Counted from the first letter of the stretch, positions 17,470 through 26,677 are shown. The stretch is DNA of 39,910 nt from Tenacibaculum sp. 1_MG-2023 (GCF_030547425.1 NZ_JAUORH010000025.1:1-39910); one strand, 5' to 3'. The notes: generated from the sequence alone by a model not told the origin. Numbers and translations are program-made.

Positions 17470-18240
17470 ATGATAAAAAGACAAATCCATTATTTTTTAA
17501 CAGCTGTATTGTTTTTCACACGAATTCCGTGTCCTAAATGGGTAAATCATTCACCTGAAATACTCAACAAAAGCAGTCGTTATTTTTCTTTAGTAGGAAT
17601 TGTAGTTGGAAGCATTGCAGCACTAGCCTACTTCGCTTCTTCTTATATTTTTCCTACGGATGTTGCTATTGTAATCAGCATGATTAGTTCTATTTGGATT
17701 ACAGGTGCTTTTCATGAAGATGGGTTTGCCGATGTTTGCGATGGTTTTGGTGGCGGATGGACCAAAGAAAAGATTTTAACCATTATGAAAGATTCCAGAC
17801 TTGGAACTTTCGGAGTGAGTGGTTTGGTGTTCATTCTAGCTATAAAGTTTTTAACTCTATATCATTTACAAAACCTATCAGTTAATTTAATTCTAGTAAT
17901 TATCTCGGGGCATAGTATCAGCCGATTTATTGCAACTGTATTATTGTATACACATAAATACGTGAGAGATATTGACAGCTCAAAAATAAAACCAACTACC
18001 AAACAAATGAGTAGTAAATCGCTACTCATATCTGCTATTTTCGGAATAGTGCCTTTGTTTTTCTTTCAAAAACCAGCCATATTTTTAGTCTTACTTCCAT
18101 TATTACTCACCTATTTGTACATGGGACGCTTTTTTAAAAAATGGATTGGTGGTCAAACAGGAGATTGCGCCGGTGCTTTGCAACAAGTAGCTGAAATTGT
18201 TTTTTATCTAAGTCTACTCGCCTTATGGAAGTTATTTTAG
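17470..18240 (+). CDS. cobS: adenosylcobinamide-GDP ribazoletransferase (cobalamin synthase)
   Basis: CobS joins AdoCbi-GDP with alpha-ribazole or its phosphate in the inner membrane. The 256-aa protein is polytopic, with about six hydrophobic segments. The metal-binding motif is FHEDGFADVCDGFGGG (82-96), followed by IMKDSRLGTFG, and a C-terminal GDCAGALQQ block. It starts 2 bp after cobT and its end overlaps cobC by 16 bp, so the three are translationally coupled. Confidence 0.96.
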   Translation: MIKRQIHYFLTAVLFFTRIPCPKWVNHSPEILNKSSRYFSLVGIVVGSIAALAYFASSYIFPTDVAIVISMISSIWITGAFHEDGFADVCDGFGGGWTKEKILTIMKDSRLGTFGVSGLVFILAIKFLTLYHLQNLSVNLILVIISGHSISRFIATVLLYTHKYVRDIDSSKIKPTTKQMSSKSLLISAIFGIVPLFFFQKPAIFLVLLPLLLTYLYMGRFFKKWIGGQTGDCAGALQQVAEIVFYLSLLALWKLF

Positions 18241-18752
18241 TACGACATACCACACCTGATATTGCTAAAGGTATATGCTATGGTCAAGCAGATATTGACG
18301 TTACCACTACTTTTGAAGAAGAAGTGAGTAATATTCTAAAAAAAGTTCCTGTTAACAATGTTGATGTAACCTATTATAGCAGCCCTTTACTACGTTGTAA
18401 GCTTTTGGCTGTAAAACTTTCATCCGCAGTAATTTTTGACGATCGATTGAAAGAACTTGATTTTGGTGATTGGGAGCTACAAAAATGGAACGATATTGAT
18501 AAAAAAGAACTCGATACTTGGATGAACGATTTTGTAAAAACTCCTGCTAAAAACGGAGAGTCTTATATCGATTTACACAACAGAACCATCGATTTTTTAA
18601 CCGAATTAAAAGCTAAAAACCATCAAAAAGTCGTGCTTATTACCCATGCGGGAGTAATGAGAAGTCTTTGGGCGTATACGAACAATATTCCGTTGGAAAA
18701 ATCATTTGAATTAAAACTAAATTACGGAGATACACTTACCTTCCACTTATAA
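18225..18752 (+). CDS. cobC: alpha-ribazole phosphatase (histidine phosphatase family)
   Basis: CobC removes phosphate from alpha-ribazole phosphate or cobalamin phosphate. The 175-aa protein begins MEVILVRHTTP with the phospho-accepting His8 (RHT in place of RHG, common in this subfamily), followed by GICYGQADIDV, the SSPLLRC arginine, ELDFGDWE and LITHAGVMR with the second histidine. The family is broad; assignment to CobC rests on these CobC-like spacings and on the overlap with cobS. Confidence 0.92.
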   Translation: MEVILVRHTTPDIAKGICYGQADIDVTTTFEEEVSNILKKVPVNNVDVTYYSSPLLRCKLLAVKLSSAVIFDDRLKELDFGDWELQKWNDIDKKELDTWMNDFVKTPAKNGESYIDLHNRTIDFLTELKAKNHQKVVLITHAGVMRSLWAYTNNIPLEKSFELKLNYGDTLTFHL

Positions 18753-18764
18753 AAACATACTACT

Positions 18765-19877
18765 ATGAAACGTTATTTACTTATTTTTTCTTTATTCCTT
18801 CTGTTCACACAATGTAAGCAAGAAACTAAGAAAACTATTGAAAAGAAAACCGCACAGAGTACTGTAAAATATGCCAAGGGTTTTGATATTATCTTAGAAA
18901 ACGGAGCAAAAAAATTAGTGATCAAAAAGGCTTTTCAAAGCTCACACGACCTATATTCTTATACGCTTACCGATAAAACCAACCTTTCTAAAAATAAAAT
19001 TAAAGTTCCTATCGAAAAAATGGTGGTTACCAGTACTACACATATTCCGATGTTGGAACTTTTGAATGCTGAAAACACCATTGTTGGTTTTCCACATACC
19101 AAATATGTTTCTTCAAAAAGGACAAGAAAAAGAATCGACGAAGGTAACATTGTTGAATTAGGCTTGGAGCAAGACATGAATACTGAAAAGTTAATTGATA
19201 TTGAGCCTGAATTGGTGGTTGGTTTTGCTTTGCATCCAAATACAAAATTGTATCAAAACATCAAAAAAACAGGGATTCCTGTCATTTTTAATGGAGATTG
19301 GTTGGAAGAAACACCTTTAGGAAGAGCGGAATGGATTAAATTTTTTGGGGCTTTATACGGAAAAGAAAAGGAAGCAGACAGTATTTTCAACAACATAGAA
19401 AAGGAATACCTAAAAGCGAAAGAAATTGCTAAAAACAGCGATAAACAGCCTACTATTTTATCTGGAAGTATGTTTAAAGATGTTTGGAATGTTCCTGCGG
19501 GTGAAAGCTTTATTGCGACGTTTTATAACGATGCGAACCTTAATTACTTATGGAAAGAAACTAGCGGAACCGGTAGTTTGCCACTAAGTTTTGAAAGCGT
19601 ATTGGAAAAAGGACAACATGCCGGTTTTTGGTTTAACTGTGGCTTGTATGCTACCAAAGAACAACTAACTACCGCAAACATTCATTACAAAGAGTTTGAT
19701 GCCTTTACCAATAACAAGATATTTTCTATCGGGCATAACAAAGGAGAAACCGGTGGTTTAATTTACTTTGAACTCTCTCCTGTACGCCCAGATTTGGTAT
19801 TAAAAGATTTGATAAAAATTACACACCCTAATTTGTTGCCAGAATATGAATTGACTTTTTATAAAGAAGTGGAGTAG
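18765..19877 (+). CDS. btuF: cobalamin ABC transporter substrate-binding lipoprotein (BtuF-like)
   Basis: A 370-aa lipoprotein: signal with lipobox LLFTQC (Cys17), a spacer, and a class-III substrate-binding fold. The fold shows MVVTSTTHIPMLELLNAENTIVG (first strand/helix), EPELVVGFAL, IPVIFNGDWLEETPLGRAEW and a long linking helix. It should bind corrinoid in the periplasm and deliver it to BtuCD. It lies 12 bp after cobC, clearly in the operon. Genes for BtuC and BtuD would be expected next but are absent; an unrelated gene follows. The iron-siderophore branch of this family looks similar, so cobalamin is assigned from context. Confidence 0.85.
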   Translation: MKRYLLIFSLFLLFTQCKQETKKTIEKKTAQSTVKYAKGFDIILENGAKKLVIKKAFQSSHDLYSYTLTDKTNLSKNKIKVPIEKMVVTSTTHIPMLELLNAENTIVGFPHTKYVSSKRTRKRIDEGNIVELGLEQDMNTEKLIDIEPELVVGFALHPNTKLYQNIKKTGIPVIFNGDWLEETPLGRAEWIKFFGALYGKEKEADSIFNNIEKEYLKAKEIAKNSDKQPTILSGSMFKDVWNVPAGESFIATFYNDANLNYLWKETSGTGSLPLSFESVLEKGQHAGFWFNCGLYATKEQLTTANIHYKEFDAFTNNKIFSIGHNKGETGGLIYFELSPVRPDLVLKDLIKITHPNLLPEYELTFYKEVE

Positions 19878-19955
19878 TTTTTTGAATTATGTTTTTTAAG
19901 TTAACTAAAATAAGGCTTATATTAGTTGTTGATATAAACCATATAACTAAACAAA

Positions 19956-20876
19956 TTGAATGAGTTAAATAAGCATATTGAGAGGATGATGAAACCTTAT
20001 CGGGAAATTCAAAAAATTACAAAACCGATGAGAGAGTTTCAAGAAAAATGGAACCAGCATTCTGAAGCAATCCAAAATATTATTAAACCTAATTTGCCTA
20101 TTCAAAAAGCACTTGATGACTCTCTAAAAGGTTTTCAAAAGTCTTTTGAAAATATTGATAAAATTTATGCTTCCTTACCCGAATTTCAGAATCCTTTCCT
20201 AGATAATGTAGAAAGTTTTAGAGAAATTGGTGAAAGATTAAAAGAATACATTGAAAATACTCCAGAACACTTTTTACTTATTGCTCAACATGGTTGGTTT
20301 ATCGATTTTGGTTCTGGATTAAATCTTCCTTCTAAAGTTGTTCATAATATTCAAGAAGGTAAAGTTGATATTGCCAATGAATTACTTATAGATTATTACA
20401 AAACAAATATTAATGTAATATTTGACACTTTAATTAAAAGACATCATAATAGAAGAGAAATTTTAGAAAACATAAAAAAGTCCTATAAAGAAAATAATCA
20501 CACTCTCATTATCCCAGTTATTTTAACGCAAGTTGATGGTATTTGCTTTGATTTCACCCGAAAAAAATTTTTCATAAAGGAGAAAGAAAACAAAAAATAT
20601 AAATGGTTACCAGAAGTAATCACAGAGTTAGAAAAATCAGCTGGTAATTTCTTAAATCTTTATTTATCTCCACTCCAAAATCAAACACCTATTATGGTAA
20701 GAGAAAAAGATCTTAATAAATTCCCTTGTAAATTAAACAGACATGAAATACTGCACGGGATAAGAACTGATTATGGTACAGAGATTAATAGTTTAAAAGT
20801 TATCTCACTTCTTAAATATGTTTCTGATTTAATTACTGACCTTGATAAAAAAGCACTAAACATAGTAGAAGATTAA
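19956..20876 (+). CDS. uncharacterised protein with HEPN-like R-x4-H motif
   Basis: I do not recognise this 306-aa protein. The N-terminal third (1-100) is charged and helical with heptad-like repeats (KPYREIQKITKPMREFQ, QNIIKP), likely coiled coil. The middle is mixed. The C-terminal part carries NRHEILHG followed by DYG and a hydrophobic helix SLKVISLLKYVSDLI. Arg262 and His267 form an R-x4-H pattern, the catalytic signature of HEPN ribonucleases, here in the N-R-H-x-I-x-H-G form seen in abortive-infection-type proteins. No signal peptide. Start is TTG 19956 or ATG 19986. It is AT-rich, 78 bp after the btuF gene, and interrupts the expected btuF-btuCD order. A defence role is inference. Confidence 0.7.
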   Translation: MNELNKHIERMMKPYREIQKITKPMREFQEKWNQHSEAIQNIIKPNLPIQKALDDSLKGFQKSFENIDKIYASLPEFQNPFLDNVESFREIGERLKEYIENTPEHFLLIAQHGWFIDFGSGLNLPSKVVHNIQEGKVDIANELLIDYYKTNINVIFDTLIKRHHNRREILENIKKSYKENNHTLIIPVILTQVDGICFDFTRKKFFIKEKENKKYKWLPEVITELEKSAGNFLNLYLSPLQNQTPIMVREKDLNKFPCKLNRHEILHGIRTDYGTEINSLKVISLLKYVSDLITDLDKKALNIVED

Positions 20877-20916
20877 TTTTTTTGAAAAATTAGACCTAAT
20901 ACATCTCACATAACAA

Positions 20917-21525
20917 CTACCTCACAATCGTTCTAAACGTTAAGTTTACCCGTGGTCGGTGGATTTTTTTTGTGGGTGGTAATCGGTGAAGCCAATGGGT
21001 TTGGGTTTCGTCTTTCATTACCAATAACGAACCGTGTTCTAACACTTTGTACACCGTCTCTTTGGTTTGCTTGTGTTTAAAACCAAAACGTCTTTCTGCT
21101 CCAAAGCTCAACGAGGCAATTGCTCCGTTTTTTTTTAAGTCTTTTTCACCATCACTATGCCATGCCATTCCTTCTGAACCATCGTGATATAAATTCAATA
21201 AACAAGAGTTATAGGTTTCGCCTGTTTCCTTTTCAACCAGTTCTTTTAGCGCTAACAATTCTTTGGTAAATGGTAAGGCTGTTTTTGTAATGTTAGAATA
21301 CGAATATTCAAAAGGTTGTTCGGCATACCAAGCCACTTTTCGTTTGGTTACCATTCGTTTTCCAAAAATAATAGCTTCGTCGTTACGCCATTCAATAGAA
21401 TTCAATAAAGCCTCATAATAATGGTCTGCTTCCTCTTTTGGTAGAACAATACCGTAGTAGTGTACCGTTCCATCTTTCGGAAGTAAGTTTATAGGGGTAT
21501 TATCAAATTGAGAGAATAAATCCAT
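20917..21525 (-). CDS. AlkB-family 2-oxoglutarate/Fe(II)-dependent dioxygenase
   Basis: A 202-aa oxidative dealkylation enzyme. The iron ligands are His123 and Asp125 (AWHSDGE) and His180 (WLHRLPP); the 2-oxoglutarate-binding arginines lie in the RVNLTFR box (192-198). NSCLLNLYHDGSEGMAWHSD is the family-typical approach to the active site. AlkB proteins remove methyl groups from 1-methyladenine and 3-methylcytosine in DNA or RNA. The N-terminal region resembles the ALKBH2/3-like short bacterial forms. Monocistronic; a dispersed repeat lies directly upstream of the start. Confidence 0.93.
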   Translation of the reverse strand: MDLFSQFDNTPINLLPKDGTVHYYGIVLPKEEADHYYEALLNSIEWRNDEAIIFGKRMVTKRKVAWYAEQPFEYSYSNITKTALPFTKELLALKELVEKETGETYNSCLLNLYHDGSEGMAWHSDGEKDLKKNGAIASLSFGAERRFGFKHKQTKETVYKVLEHGSLLVMKDETQTHWLHRLPPTKKIHRPRVNLTFRTIVR

Positions 21526-21553
21526 CGTTGTAAAAATACGACTAAATAATAAA

Positions 21554-21652
21554 CGTCATAGCGAGGAGCAACAGCGACGTGGCTATCTCATCATTTAGAA
21601 AAAGATTCCTTCATCCCGCTCCGAAGTTTTGGAAACGGGATTCGGAATGACG
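21554..21652. repeat. dispersed intergenic repeat, copy 2 (GTCAT...ATGAC type)
   Basis: The segment runs from CGTCATAGCGAGGAGCAACA to GGATTCGGAATGACG; the CGTCAT/ATGACG ends are inverted repeats, as in the element at 1-113. Inside, ATCCCGCTCCGAAG and GGAAACGGGAT form a further inverted pair. It fills nearly the whole gap between two minus-strand genes and is G+C-richer than its surroundings. Confidence 0.65.
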
Positions 21653-21657
21653 ATGTC

Positions 21658-22854
21658 TTAATTTCTAAACTTATTTCGTGTGATAATATGCTTGAGCTTC
21701 TGTTTTAAATCGGTACCTGTATCGTACACCATTTGTTCACTAGAAGGAAAGTTTACTGATCTTTCATCAAGTAACTCTATAAACGACTTATCCAACGCTC
21801 TTCTGTCTCCATCATAATCGGCATATATGTGTTCAAAAATAAACTCACTTTGTATAGGAAAACGCTGTAATAATTGATTGCTTCTATTATCAATATACTT
21901 TACAACACCAGTTACTTTACTACTCTTAAATTGTGTAAACTGGTAAAGCTTACAACGTATTCTTTTAAACTTATCTACTTTTATTTTATTTCCTAAGCTA
22001 TCTTTTACATAGCTTCCATTATTATTTCGTAAATACTTAAACCCATCTTTTATGCGTCGTTCTTTAATAACTTCCTTTTCATGTACCTGTTCCGGAGAAA
22101 CTATAATATCTGTAAAATCTAACTCTAAATCGAAATCATATTGAATATTTCTATCTCTTTTTGCGTGATATTGTGTCCATAAATCATTCAACCCATAGGT
22201 ATCAATTGCTAACAAGTCTCTTTCTAATCTTTTTGGAATTATTTGCTCTGTTCTATTTCTAACAGAAACATGTACATAATCAATTCCTCTAGCATGCGCC
22301 TCTTCTATTAAGTTTCTTGTATCTCTATAGTTAGGGCTAATTTTATCTAAATGCCTTAACTCGTCAAAAGCTCTTCTGTAGTTAATTTTGTTTCGGTCTC
22401 CTTCATTTAACAAGGCTACACCATTTTCATACAAATAACCAGCATAATTTTCTTTTGCTGCAAGAATTTCATCCGTATAATTAACAAGTTTAAACTTGGC
22501 ATTTCTACCAGAAGATAAAATTCGCAACGGTAACAATGGCTTTATTTTTTCCTGCCTGTTATTAAGACGTTGATACAGCGTATAAATTGTTTCAAAGTTT
22601 TCAGGATTTCGTTCTTTCTCTAAAAAAGAAATTCTGTCCAAATCTCTATCCGTCGATTTTCTAAAAGCTTCCTGAAGCATTAGTACGTGCGGCTGATTTT
22701 TCTCTTTGGTTTTATTCTTGGCTAATTTTTCAATAGATAATGAAATTGCCTTGTCATAATTACCCGAATTAAGCGCTTTTTCAGTAGTTTTTACACTACT
22801 ACAAGACGCTAATACCAATACCGATAAAATAAGTAGTAAAGTAGTTTTTCTCAT
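21658..22854 (-). CDS. conserved hypothetical lipoprotein
   Basis: A 398-aa protein from the ATG at 22854; a TTG further upstream (22872) would add six residues before the signal. Signal and lipobox are clear: VLVLASCSS with Cys18. Residues 20-75 look like a tetratricopeptide-type helical repeat (ALNSGNYDKAISLSIEKLA). The remainder mixes helical segments with beta-rich stretches (SVRNRTEQIIPKRLERDLL, LDFTDIIVSPEQ). I do not know a function; similar lipoproteins are widespread in Flavobacteriaceae by recollection. It lies 83 bp downstream of the M1 peptidase gene on the same strand. Confidence 0.75.
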   Translation of the reverse strand: MRKTTLLLILSVLVLASCSSVKTTEKALNSGNYDKAISLSIEKLAKNKTKEKNQPHVLMLQEAFRKSTDRDLDRISFLEKERNPENFETIYTLYQRLNNRQEKIKPLLPLRILSSGRNAKFKLVNYTDEILAAKENYAGYLYENGVALLNEGDRNKINYRRAFDELRHLDKISPNYRDTRNLIEEAHARGIDYVHVSVRNRTEQIIPKRLERDLLAIDTYGLNDLWTQYHAKRDRNIQYDFDLELDFTDIIVSPEQVHEKEVIKERRIKDGFKYLRNNNGSYVKDSLGNKIKVDKFKRIRCKLYQFTQFKSSKVTGVVKYIDNRSNQLLQRFPIQSEFIFEHIYADYDGDRRALDKSFIELLDERSVNFPSSEQMVYDTGTDLKQKLKHIITRNKFRN

Positions 22855-22937
22855 AAAGTTTAAGTTTCGCAAGAAAATTCAATTATTGTGCCAAAACTAA
22901 GTATTCTTTTTAACTTAAACTTTATGAAGTATACTAT

Positions 22938-25385
22938 TTATTCAAGTAGCTTCGCCATTGCTATTTGAATAAATTTAAGATGTTTTTCTTTATTTGACGG
23001 ATTATTAGTTTTTTGCATTTGAACCATTTGACGTAATAAATTTACTCCAACCTTATCAAAGTTATATTGCTTATACTGAAGTCCTTTAGCCACAATATCT
23101 TCGGATAAGTTTTGAATAGCCTCTGTATTATTACTTTTTCCAATCTTATCAAATGCTTTTTTATACAATGATTGAATCTTTTTATTCGGACTTAAAAACA
23201 TTCCAGACATTACATTGCTTGCTATAAAACTTAGCTCTTCATCATCATTTTCTTCTAAATAAATGCGCGTTAACGGTGTTGCAATGATCTTTTTTACAGC
23301 TAATGGTAACGTTTTTGATTTTTGAATTGCTAACTGTTTGTCTATATAATACATTCCTACCAACGACTTTCCTAATACTGAGTATGACTTACTTTGTAAG
23401 CCTTTTTCGAACACCGATTTTAATGCAGGGTCTGTTAACTTTCCTAAGGTTTCAATTGCAGCTGCTTGCACCAACGTTTTTGAATCGTTTTGAGCGATTT
23501 TCATAATTTGATCAATTACATTCTTTTTTGAATATTTATTGATTAAATTAATGTTCTCCAAGGCTAAAATCCTGATTTTATAAAAATCATTATTCAGAGC
23601 ATCTGCAACTGCATTAAATGCTTTTTTATCATCTTGATGTTTTGCTACTTCTAACAAAGCTTCTCTTTTATGCACGTAGTTTTGAGCATATTTTAATTGA
23701 TGAATATAATCGCTCAATACTTTATTTTCGTTAATATCGCATAACAACACACCGTCAGCATTTACTTGAATTAAATCTGGATGCTTGGTAAAAGGAAAGG
23801 TGAATGAAGCATCTCTTCCTTCAACAAACACAGTATGACGTGTACGTTTACTTCCTTCAAAAACATCAATTGCAAATGGGAATTTAAACTCATTAAGTTG
23901 AGATTGAATAATATTTACGGTTACTGTTTTTCTAAGTTTGTTATAATCGTAAGATATTGATAGTTTTGGATGTCCGCTGTTAAAATACCACTGATTGAAA
24001 AACCAGTTTAGGTCTTTACCGCTTACTTTTTCAAAAGCTAAACGCAGTTGATGTGCTTCTCCTGTTCCGTATTTATTAGCTGTTAAATAAGTATTCAATC
24101 CTTCGTAAAAAGCTTCATCACCCAAATAGTTGCGTAACATGTGTAAAATAGCGCCTCCTTTGTTGTAACTAACCGCATCAAACATATCTTCTTTATCCTC
24201 GTAATAAAAACGAACTAAATGTTTATCAAAATTTTGTCCGCTTTTATACCCTTCAATATCTTCAAACAAGTGTGCGTCTGCTTCATCTTTTCCATATTTA
24301 TGCTCTAACCATAAATACTCACTATAATTAGCAAAACTCTCGTTTACGGTTAGGTTACTCCAACTCTCAGTAGTTACTAAATCACCAAACCAATGATGAA
24401 AAGCTTCGTGTGCTATCGTATTCTCTTGTACATTTTCATCTATTAGTTGCCCTGGTGTTTGATACGCTCTTTCTCCGTGAATTACGGCTGTGGTATTTTC
24501 CATAGCACCACTTACATAATCACGTCCTACAATCTGCGCATATTTATTCCATGGATACTCTATTCCTGTAATTTTTGAAAAGAACGCTAACATTTCAGGA
24601 GTATTCCCAAAAATATCTTTTGCATATGGTGCATACTCCTTCTCTACATAATAATCTACAGGAATATCTTTGTATTTATCTTTAATAATCTCATACTCTC
24701 CTACTCCCATAAAAAACAGATATGGTGCATGCTTTTGAGTAAAATTCCAATAATCGGTACGAGTTCCATCAGCATTGGTAGTTTGTTTTTCTAGTTTTCC
24801 GTTAGAAAGTGTTACATACTTTTGCGGAACCGTCATATAAATTTCTTGTGATGTCTTTTGGTTTGGAGCATCAATTGTTGGAAACCAACAACTACTTGCT
24901 TCGGTTTCACCTTGCGTCCAAATTTGAGTTGGTTTGTTTTTATCAAAACCTGTTGGATTGATAAAATACAACCCTTTTGCAGATGTAATAGCTGCACTTC
25001 CTTTTTGCTTTACCCTTTCTGGTCGCGCCGTATATTTAATATATAGTGTAAACTCTTCGTTTCGCTTATAGGTACGAGGTAAGTTGATGATTAACTCATA
25101 ATCATCATAATTATACTCTAATGCTTGATTATTCATTGTTACTTTATGAATAACCATTGCTTTAGCATCTAACGTAACTTTATCTGTTTCATAAAAATGA
25201 GGTGCTAAGGTTACCCACTCTTCTCCATTCATTTCTTTTTCTTGAAAGTTAAAATCTACTTTTAACTTCGTATGAACTAAGTTGTGAACTTTATCTTTTT
25301 CAGCTCTATATACTTTATTTGATTGAGAAAATAAGCTTGCTGTAAAGAAAACAGCGATAAAAACAAGGAGTTTGTTAAATTTCAT
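22938..25385 (-). CDS. exported M1-family aminopeptidase with C-terminal HEAT-like repeats
   Basis: The 815-aa protein starts at the ATG 25385 (an upstream in-frame start at 25406 adds seven residues before the signal). It has a signal peptide (1-20, ending ASLFSQ), an N-terminal beta domain, GAMEN (293-297, substrate N-terminus recognition), and the zinc site HEAFHHWFGD (His326, Glu327, His330) with Glu349 in VNESFANY. Residues after about 570 form repeated helical pairs (HEAT-like). M1 enzymes remove N-terminal residues from peptides; this one would act in the periplasm or outside. No type-IX sorting domain is visible at the C-terminus. Confidence 0.92.
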   Translation of the reverse strand: MKFNKLLVFIAVFFTASLFSQSNKVYRAEKDKVHNLVHTKLKVDFNFQEKEMNGEEWVTLAPHFYETDKVTLDAKAMVIHKVTMNNQALEYNYDDYELIINLPRTYKRNEEFTLYIKYTARPERVKQKGSAAITSAKGLYFINPTGFDKNKPTQIWTQGETEASSCWFPTIDAPNQKTSQEIYMTVPQKYVTLSNGKLEKQTTNADGTRTDYWNFTQKHAPYLFFMGVGEYEIIKDKYKDIPVDYYVEKEYAPYAKDIFGNTPEMLAFFSKITGIEYPWNKYAQIVGRDYVSGAMENTTAVIHGERAYQTPGQLIDENVQENTIAHEAFHHWFGDLVTTESWSNLTVNESFANYSEYLWLEHKYGKDEADAHLFEDIEGYKSGQNFDKHLVRFYYEDKEDMFDAVSYNKGGAILHMLRNYLGDEAFYEGLNTYLTANKYGTGEAHQLRLAFEKVSGKDLNWFFNQWYFNSGHPKLSISYDYNKLRKTVTVNIIQSQLNEFKFPFAIDVFEGSKRTRHTVFVEGRDASFTFPFTKHPDLIQVNADGVLLCDINENKVLSDYIHQLKYAQNYVHKREALLEVAKHQDDKKAFNAVADALNNDFYKIRILALENINLINKYSKKNVIDQIMKIAQNDSKTLVQAAAIETLGKLTDPALKSVFEKGLQSKSYSVLGKSLVGMYYIDKQLAIQKSKTLPLAVKKIIATPLTRIYLEENDDEELSFIASNVMSGMFLSPNKKIQSLYKKAFDKIGKSNNTEAIQNLSEDIVAKGLQYKQYNFDKVGVNLLRQMVQMQKTNNPSNKEKHLKFIQIAMAKLLE

Positions 25386-25452
25386 ATGTTTTTGTTTAGA
25401 GTCCAAAAATATGAAATTCTATTGGGAGGCTTGTTAATGACCCGTTAAAAAG

Positions 25453-25483
25453 AAAAAGCCGTCAGATAATCTAACGGCTTTTC
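25453..25483 (-). terminator. terminator downstream of the DUF4252 operon
   Basis: On the minus strand a 10-bp stem GCCGTTAGAT / ATCTGACGGC (one G-U pair) is followed by a T-rich run, 20 bp after the stop of the DUF4252 lipoprotein gene. The complementary strand has a C-A mismatch at that pair, which favours function on the minus strand. Confidence 0.8.
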
Positions 25484-25503
25484 TATATTTTCAACACCAA
25501 TTT

Positions 25504-26064
25504 TTATTCTGTTTCTTCTGAAGAACGATGTTTGTCATCGAAGATCATTTTAAATTGTTTTAAATCTAGGTTTCCGGCATCCATCTTAGCTTTTTGCATC
25601 ATTTCCATAATTTTCCCAACATTCATATTTTCTCCTAAAATTCGTGCAACTCCTACTCCCATATCTTTTCCGTAACCAAAAGCTACAATTTCGTCAATAG
25701 CATCAGCATCTCCTGAATAATAAATTGCTGCATTGGCTCCATCTTTTTTAAATTTCATTAATTGCTTGTAGCCAGATTTTTTAAAGATAGATTTTAATTT
25801 TTCCTTCTCAGCTTCATAACTAGCTTCATCTAAATTCTTATAAGGAACACCAGTAATGTTAACCTTTTTTATGCTTTCATACGCTTTTTTGTCTTGTTCC
25901 GAAGCTTTATCCATGCTTAATTGCAACACACTAGCTGGTACATCAAACGTTATAAAGCCTTCTTTTTCTTGGCTTTCTACCAAATAGCTTTGTAAGGATT
26001 CTGTTTTACAAGAAACGGCTACAAAAGCTACTAGTAATATTGAATATATAAGTAGTTTTTTCAT
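25504..26064 (-). CDS. DUF4252 lipoprotein
   Basis: A 186-aa lipoprotein with lipobox VAVSC (Cys19) and the DUF4252 domain (about 35-160). DUF4252 proteins are small exported Bacteroidota proteins usually found in pairs next to ECF sigma factors; their function is not established. It is the last gene of the sigma/anti-sigma/DUF4252/DUF4252 unit, separated from its paralogue by a perfect hairpin. It ends with a charged tail (DDKHRSSEETE). Confidence 0.85.
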   Translation of the reverse strand: MKKLLIYSILLVAFVAVSCKTESLQSYLVESQEKEGFITFDVPASVLQLSMDKASEQDKKAYESIKKVNITGVPYKNLDEASYEAEKEKLKSIFKKSGYKQLMKFKKDGANAAIYYSGDADAIDEIVAFGYGKDMGVGVARILGENMNVGKIMEMMQKAKMDAGNLDLKQFKMIFDDKHRSSEETE

Positions 26065-26086
26065 TGTTATTAGTTTTTGATTAAAA

Positions 26087-26110
26087 GCAGCGTTAACTAA
26101 TTAACGCTGC
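26087..26110 (-). terminator. hairpin between the two DUF4252 genes
   Basis: The perfect 10-bp stem GCAGCGTTAA / TTAACGCTGC with a four-base loop is followed on the minus strand by TTTTAATC. It may end part of the transcription after the first DUF4252 gene, making the lipoprotein gene a lower-expressed distal member, or it may stabilise the upstream message. Confidence 0.6.
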
Positions 26111-26121
26111 CTTATTTGTTT

Positions 26122-26637
26122 TTATTTGTTCTTCTTTCCGTCTTTAGAAAACGTCTCTGCTAATTTTGACATTTTATTAATGTCTATGTTACCAGTTAAC
26201 GAAACAATTACAGATTCTGGTGAACCACTATTAGAGTTTTTGTCTTTTACAAACATTAACACTTCACTTACAAAGTCTTTGTTTTTAGTAGACTTTACAT
26301 AGATTTTAACACGAGAATCTTTATCTTTTACACGCATTAACTCTATTAAGTTACTCTTTGCTATTGCTGATTTTACCATGCTCTCCATTTGTCCAGATAC
26401 TTTTGCATTTTCAGTAGAAAATACTTTTAGCTCTTGTAGGTCTTGAATCATTTTAAAAACCTCCATAGCTTCATTGTCTTCAGATTCTACCTTAAATTTA
26501 GATAAAATTTCAAAAGCATCTTTATTTACTACCACTGATGATACCTCATCTAAGTCTTCTAATTTATCAAATATCGACTGTCCGAAACTTACATTAGCTA
26601 TAAATACGAATGCGAATAATAATATTATTTTTTTCAT
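26122..26637 (-). CDS. exported DUF4252 protein
   Basis: A 171-aa DUF4252 protein with a cleavable signal (FVFIANVSFGQ, about 1-20) but no lipobox cysteine, unlike its neighbour. The domain shows DLDEVSSVVVNKDAFEILSKF at the start and SVIVSLTGNIDINKMSKLAE near the end. The paired arrangement suggests one soluble periplasmic and one membrane-anchored partner under the same sigma factor. The role is unknown. Confidence 0.83.
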   Translation of the reverse strand: MKKIILLFAFVFIANVSFGQSIFDKLEDLDEVSSVVVNKDAFEILSKFKVESEDNEAMEVFKMIQDLQELKVFSTENAKVSGQMESMVKSAIAKSNLIELMRVKDKDSRVKIYVKSTKNKDFVSEVLMFVKDKNSNSGSPESVIVSLTGNIDINKMSKLAETFSKDGKKNK

Positions 26638-26677
26638 GATTTTATTGGTTTATAAGTACTTGGTTTTACTTTCTTAA

